Of a stretch of 64,000 nt of DNA, positions 58,763-64,000 are shown piece by piece; positions within the stretch are counted from its first letter, which is position 1; every line of letters starts with the position of its first letter. The notes under the pieces are model-generated. The model searched no databases. It had not been told where the DNA came from and saw only the letters and a list, made by a program, of their open reading frames with translations. Source of the stretch: Primulina eburnea (lineage: Eukaryota; Streptophyta; Magnoliopsida; Lamiales; Gesneriaceae). Location: positions 26,821,208 through 26,885,207 of the forward strand of contig NC_133105.1 of NCBI RefSeq assembly GCF_022965805.1, read 5' to 3'. Made by a program: the position numbers and the translations under genes.

Positions 58763-58778
58763 CCACCGAAGGCGCCAA
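58763..58778 (-). promoter_or_regulatory. Gypsy primer-binding site
   Basis: The complement reads TTGGCGCCTTCGGTGG between the LTR end ATCATCA and gag, as at 20854-20870. Confidence 0.78.
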
Positions 58779-59434
58779 TGATGATGACCATGTAAATTGG
58801 GTGCGAGCTTAGGGGGCGATTACACCGGGTCGAGTTGATTAGCGGGAGAGGGTTGCCCGGGTACCTGAACATGCACTTTCAAAGGGGGAAATAACGTTAT
58901 TGGGCACCACAAGATTCTCAGGCGTGACCACTTCGACGTTCAAGTCAGTGAAGGGTTTCTTGAGAGAATCTTGTAATAAATGTGGTAGGCAATATTTTAG
59001 TGAATGAAATCTTTAAATGCTGAGCAAAACCTGGTATTTATAGAAATAAAGTCCATGATGACCTTGTTTTCATTGCTTACTTACTAATTATGGCAATATG
59101 TTTGCTCATACCCTGCTTTCTGACATCAACTGCTTTTTTCAATTCACACTTGTTACTTTTGCCCTGTCACTTCCAATGATTCGACCACCATGATTACAAG
59201 ATCAGGATATCTCATACATGTGCACTTGAGTACGATGCTTTTACCGAAGTAACTCGGACATGGAGATATCATCCGCGATCTATCTGAGAGCCCGGGCTAC
59301 AAACGATGCTCCGAGCATGCATCTACCCGAGCCCTTACACGACTCTACTGAAAACTTTTCGTGATCCGAGTTATTCATCTATTGTTTCGGATTATCCATG
59401 ACCCGCGTTCTTCCGGGGACATCAAGAGCCTACA
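58779..59434 (-). repeat. Gypsy 5' LTR
   Basis: On the minus strand it appears to run from TGTAGGCTCTTGATG (59434) to ATCATCA (58779), giving TG...CA ends of about 656 bp. CCCGGGC and CTCGGGT motifs are frequent. The outer end is inferred from the TG start only, as no second LTR exists. Confidence 0.55.
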
Positions 59435-60327
59435 AGTGCAGGTGCAGTGGGATTTTTTGCATAAAGAAAACAACACGCAGTCCATATGCGTGAGATGAAA
59501 AGAACTAAATACTAACTCCAGATTGAGATCTGCCTGTGGAAATTGTGAATAGTGTACGCTTATGAGATATAGACAAAAATATGGCCACCAATAATGAGCT
59601 TAGTGCTGACCTGGCGGCGTGGCTCAAATAATTCACTTAATAATGAATCAAATAACTGTGGATTAACTATAAGGATAGCCTCTTGTAAAGTTATTGCTCA
59701 AGTTCTTTTTAGTGTTACAGGAAGATACAAATGATTATTATTTACTAATGTTACTGCTAGCATCCTACGCACAATCCCAAGGAAAATTTTGCAAATCGTC
59801 GATATCCTACTTTCATATTAAAGAATGGAGATTTCATTTACACCTCAAGAATCAAGATATAATCAGCCATGAAGTTTTAAAACTTCCTTTTTGAGTACCC
59901 CAAGTATTAGTTATCATGGAAACACCATAAAGTTTTAGAGCGAGTGAAATGAGATTAAGATATATCAAGCAGAAGTAACATCAGAGCTGTCACATATCAA
60001 ATATTCTACAAAAATAAAAATTAATAAGAATTATTCATGTATCGTCAATAAAAAAAACAAACAATCATAGTTAGACTTACAAATTGTTTTGAAGGTGTAG
60101 ACGACAAGCTATATAGATGGCCATTTGACTATACAACGTTATCAAGCACAATATTAGCATTTCAATGGACAGGTTACTATTGCGTAATCCAATATCGAAC
60201 TGAAGAATTGTGAACTATGAATATAGACAGCTGCATGAAGCTTAAAGTACAACTACATAACACATGAATGGACATCAAACAAATAATTTTCATTGTCTTC
60301 TCATCAACATACTGAATGAAGCCTGTC
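59435..60327. other. Intergenic DNA and 3' flank of the RING ligase gene
   Basis: AT-rich and without genes. The part nearest 60327 is the likely 3' UTR of the minus-strand ligase gene. Confidence 0.45.
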
Positions 60328-61028
60328 TCACGGGTTAAAATTTTCGAGCTTGATCTCCAGGAATGCCTCGATAGTTTCTCGACAGATTGGGCATTTATTT
60401 GACTGCAGTCTCAATGTCTTTGCACAGTTGCTGCACATACACTACAATGCAACATCTACAATCAATTGGCAGCTGGTGCAAGCAAAAAATAAAGGAAATA
60501 TGAAAGAGTGGAGGGCAGTTGAGGGTCAACGCCATGTATTAGTTGTAGCAGTAGCATCAGGAAATAACTTTAAGACTGGTTGGAATGAGCATGAAATCAA
60601 TTTACAATGCCAAACAGAGTTTAACACGATATAAAAAAACTCACACAACTACTAAAATAATTATCACAGTGAAAACAAATGAACTTATAGCAAGAAGATC
60701 AACTACAATTTCGAAATTAACCATTTAATGGCCTCTGAACAAAATTTATAAACGCAGATCAAGCAAATGGTTTAATAGCTAAAAGGGGAAAGAATCAAAT
60801 GGCTCTTAGTCCACAGTCACCGTCTATAGACAATCTCCAGGGTTTGTACAGAAACATCCCAGAGGTATGGATAACATGACATTTGGATCTTCTTGTAGGT
60901 AGCGTCAATCAGGGGTGGATGCCCCCTACTTTAACTTTCACCCGCCCACCAAACATTTTTGAGCTAAAAAATTACGGTAAATCTTGCAGCCTCTTCTAGT
61001 TATTTATTTATTTTTAAATAGTAAATTT

Positions 61029-61069
<41 letters not shown>

Positions 61070-64000
61070 TTATTTGAGTTTCCAAATTTTTATCTAAATT
61101 CAACTCTTCGACCCAGTTTTTCATTTTTTTATTAATTTCTAGATTTCAAATTTTCTTTTCGTGTAATTTCACTTTCTTCTTAATTTTTCCCCTTTTCTGT
61201 GCGGATTGAAGGACTTTGATTTCAAGAATCAATAAGTCATATAGTATGTGATATCTTTCATTCTTTATTCTTATTTATGAACTTTAAAGCTATATTTATG
61301 ATATTTTAATTATTTATTTTGTTATTTGGATTCAACATGTGAGATTTTTTTGGGTAAATTTTTTTTTTATAAATTACGGTTTTTAATTGGTGTGATGCTT
61401 ACCTATTACTATTATTAAGGGCATTAGAGAGAAAACTTGGTGCCATGTCTGGTTTTTTGTCATCTTCTTTTTTTTTTATTTAAAAATCATCATTTTAAAT
61501 TGCAGTTTAGTCTTTTGTGTTAGTTTTTTCATTCCATTATTGCAAGTTGTCACTTATTAATTTTTACAATTGTGGCATGAGCCATTTAAATATAATCATT
61601 TTAACTTTTTACAATTATGATATCACCCTTATTTAAATATAAATTAAATTAATTATAAAAAAAAAACTGTAGTGTGCCAAAAGTCACTAGTTTAAATTCT
61701 TGTTCTGCATAAGAATAAATAGAACTAGTAAACAATATTTTCACTGCATTTCAGCCTAAGAATTTTATATTATTTTTACTTCTTAGATTTTTAAAGGTGA
61801 CGTGGTACCAATTACCATGAATAATAAGAAAATTGCTTCTTAATTCAGAAAACGACGTTCTGAGACAGTACTTCAATTCTGTGGTGTTAAATTAAGATTA
61901 CATTTGGAATTCTTTTAAAACTTTATGACAATATTAGTAAATATTGTTATTTCTGATCCTTTTTTTAGTCAATATTAAACACTATACTTGTGTTTTTAAT
62001 GTTTTGATAATCAATTATTTCAAAAAACTATTTTTGCCCCCTCCAAACAAAAGTGTCTAGCTCCGCCCCACCCTAGGTGTCAAGTGTAAATTTTAACCAA
62101 ATCTCAAGAGCTGCTGATGTAATTACTAAATATCAGAAGCGTTTATGAAATTAGGGCAATCCATCATGTGGCCAAATGAAATATACCGGTTATAAAAAAA
62201 TAGAAACTTTACTTACCATATGTCGGCAGGGTAACACAGCAATATCCTTTGGTTCAGTCATGCAAATCACACACTCTTTACCTGATCCACTATCATTGAT
62301 ACCTGGGGTAGATTTTCCAAATCCATATATCTCACGCAGTTCATAGCTAATACCATCCGTCCATAATAACTGTCTGATTACTTTAGCGATCAATTGTCTC
62401 TCATGATTCTTATCCAAGACGACCTGAGTTATCTGCACCTGGCACAATGTATTCTCCAAAAGATAGCTTCTGTCATACGGAGGTGGGTAAGTTTCGACAG
62501 ATATTACTATTGGAAACACATCCTCTCGAGACAATGGCTTTGACAGGCCATCCCATTCGAAATAACCAATGTTAATGCCTGTCCCTAGTGGCTGTCGAAA
62601 TTCTTGATGAAGTCCTTTCTGGAACATAACTTTGATGGGAACATAGGTTTCAGTAAATGAAGAAACAAGTCTGCAATTGGACTCTTCCTTCGCAAAATAA
62701 TAGATCTTGATGCTATCAATTAGAGAGAACAGTGATCAGAGAAAACACTAAATGTAAAAAATCAGTTATCCAACATAGCATTCAATCTGTAGAAAAGTTG
62801 GAGTGATCAAATTCCACATCATGGAATTTCAAGTGCATAAAAAATTGTCCACCGGTACTTCTGTAGTTCTACTCTACAAAGGGAATACTAAGGAGCATGG
62901 ACAACTAACAATTTTCAAAGAAAGAGAAAAACTCAATGTCTAATTGCTCTACTAACGTGTGTACTAGCATTTTTTAAGAAAGAAACATCAAGAAAAAATG
63001 TGATCTAAATAACAAGCCAACTTTTCTTGTTCACCGCAGAGGCATCAAACATTACCAGATAGAACGAGTTTGTCAAGCAATGTTCCTCCACCTCCCACTC
63101 CCTTCGATCGTACTTACTGTATTATCAAGTAAAGCATAGAGTGATATTAAACTGAAGTATGCATCCCTCATGTGGAACACATCCACACACAATAATGGAT
63201 TCTTCCCCGATTCAATATATAAATGCGACTTCAAAGCTTTCCAGCTCTAAAGTATATAGATTACTTGTAAAAGCCGCAACTTTGGGTTCTAGAAATTGCC
63301 CTCAAATTATGATAAACCATCATTCTTGAGAGACAGGTAATTGAAAATGTCACATTGAAGTAACAGTCGGTGACAAAAAATTGATAGTTACAAGTGGTAG
63401 CAGAGAGTCTATATTAACTGAAATTCGTTACCAATTTCATGTGCCTATTGATCAGAGCCTTGGCTCTGAATATAAATTCTAGCCACATAGGTGTACAATG
63501 CATTTGAGCGAAATCAATTAACTTATAATTCAAAATAACATTACATTTCAGCTAAAACCAGCCATGTAACAAACGATCAATGCATATAAAATAAATCAAC
63601 AAAGAGAATAAAATTTTATACAAAAAAAATATCTTGAACCTGCCATCAACCAAAGCATCAAAAACAAAAGAAACCAAGAATTCATCCGGGTTCGTTTCAT
63701 CAACTTCAATCCTCACAGAATCTTTATGCACGTTCACATCACTCCTCACAACTTTAGCCTGCGTTTGTTCGGTACACGGCGGCCCCACCACTCTAGGCAG
63801 CGGCAGCATTGGCTGCCACTCAAAGGGAAGATTGTGGGAGTTAAAGGCACCGAAACTAGGATGGCCAACAAGTGTGTTGCTGTGATTCCCCGCACAGAAC
63901 GCATTGGAAGGGTAGTAGGGGTAAGATACAGGGGAATTCAGAGGATAAGGAGCATAAGGGTCGAGAGGGTAAGCGGGTGAGGGGTAGTATGGAGTGAGGC
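60328..64000 (-). CDS. LOG2/LUL-type RING E3 ubiquitin ligase, N-terminus beyond window
   Basis: Exons on the minus strand: 63640-64000 (partial), 62217-62712 and 60328-60441, with GT-AG introns. The first part is rich in Pro and Tyr (YPYYPSNAF). The DAR2-like region follows (VRIEVDETNPDEFLVSFVFDA, SIKIYYFAKEE, FQKGLHQEFRQPLGTGI), then a C-terminal C3HC4 RING: CVICMTEPKDIAVLPCRHM in exon 2, CMCSNCAKTL and CPIC in the last exon, all eight ligands present. It ends FLEIKLENFNP. About 323 residues are visible, so roughly 60-70 are off the window if it matches the usual length near 390. By family knowledge these ligases are N-myristoylated, membrane-associated, and LOG2 acts on amino-acid export with GDU1. 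The Gly-2 site cannot be checked here. Confidence 0.92.
60910..62078. mobile_element. Possible non-autonomous hAT-like insertion in the intron
   Basis: The left end CAGGGGTGGATGCCCCC and the right end (inverted CTAGGGTGGGGCGGAGC) are loosely inverted. Flanks GCGTCAAT and GTGTCAAG agree at 6 of 8. The G-rich rim with GCCCCCT...CTCCGCCCC is common at ends of plant repeats. No coding sequence. Confidence 0.35.
61032..61065. repeat. (TAA)n microsatellite
   Basis: About eleven uninterrupted TAA units inside the ligase intron. Confidence 0.95.

Larger units (their letters stand above)
60442..62216 (-). other. Large intron in the RING domain of the ligase gene
   Basis: A 1775-bp intron with donor GTAAGT after the CRHM codons and acceptor TTGTAG before CMCSNC. 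It holds a probable insertion at about 60910-62078. Confidence 0.85.

Noticed and set aside
1..64000. tRNA or rRNA genes
   Set aside because: The only tRNA-related sequences I noticed are short primer-binding sites of retroelements. No cloverleaf-length match was seen by eye. A tRNA scan was not possible here.

Overview
This window is nuclear DNA of a flowering plant. It holds two ordinary host genes with GT-AG introns (a heavy-metal-associated isoprenylated plant protein, and a LOG2/LUL-type RING E3 ligase), and nearly everything else is transposable-element (TE) debris: Ty1/copia, Ty3/gypsy including Athila-type elements, a CACTA element, hAT relics, miniature inverted-repeat elements (MITEs) and a foldback element. 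A eudicot, perhaps an asterid of the Lamiales, is my guess from the general look of the repeats; the sequence does not prove it.

Layout. 1-4980: copia-type element on the minus strand with near-identical long terminal repeats (LTRs) and a ruined gag, no pol. 5433-5716: short hAT-like element. 6472-11587: complete but inactive copia element, plus strand, with primer-binding site (PBS), gag, protease, integrase, reverse transcriptase (RT), RNase H and both LTRs. 11812-20256: second copia element, minus strand, with internal deletion and a truncated 5' LTR. 20257 to about 21400: gypsy LTR, PBS and gag fragment joined directly to that LTR. 22049-23071: hAT relic with a perfect 8-bp target site duplication (TSD). 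23581-25420: HIPP gene, minus strand, with promoter to about 26022. 26388-28506: AT-rich intergenic DNA with copies of a 183-185 bp MITE.

28516-52440 is one nested stack. The outermost layer is a foldback element of about 3.4 kb whose arms are made of 155-bp units in a three-unit higher-order repeat, flanked by a 9-bp target duplication. It was split at about 30655 by what looks like a long solo LTR. That LTR was interrupted by a solo copia LTR (31898-33089, TSD GTGCG) and by a CACTA element (about 34085-50548). The CACTA gene was in turn hit by a full-length Athila-type gypsy element (35773-47239, TSD CCAAT) and by a 278-bp MITE with 75-bp perfect inverted ends (47818-48095, TSD GTATG). Removing each insert restores the reading of the layer beneath, which supports the order of events.

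53510-59434: fragments of a second Athila-type element (plus strand), an LTR-like block and a second gypsy LTR-gag fragment (minus strand). 60328-64000: the RING ligase gene on the minus strand, running off the window end, with a possible hAT-like insertion in its long intron.

No tRNA, rRNA or CRISPR array was recognised. None of the retroelements has an intact polyprotein. The two host genes are unrelated in function and only share the neighbourhood.
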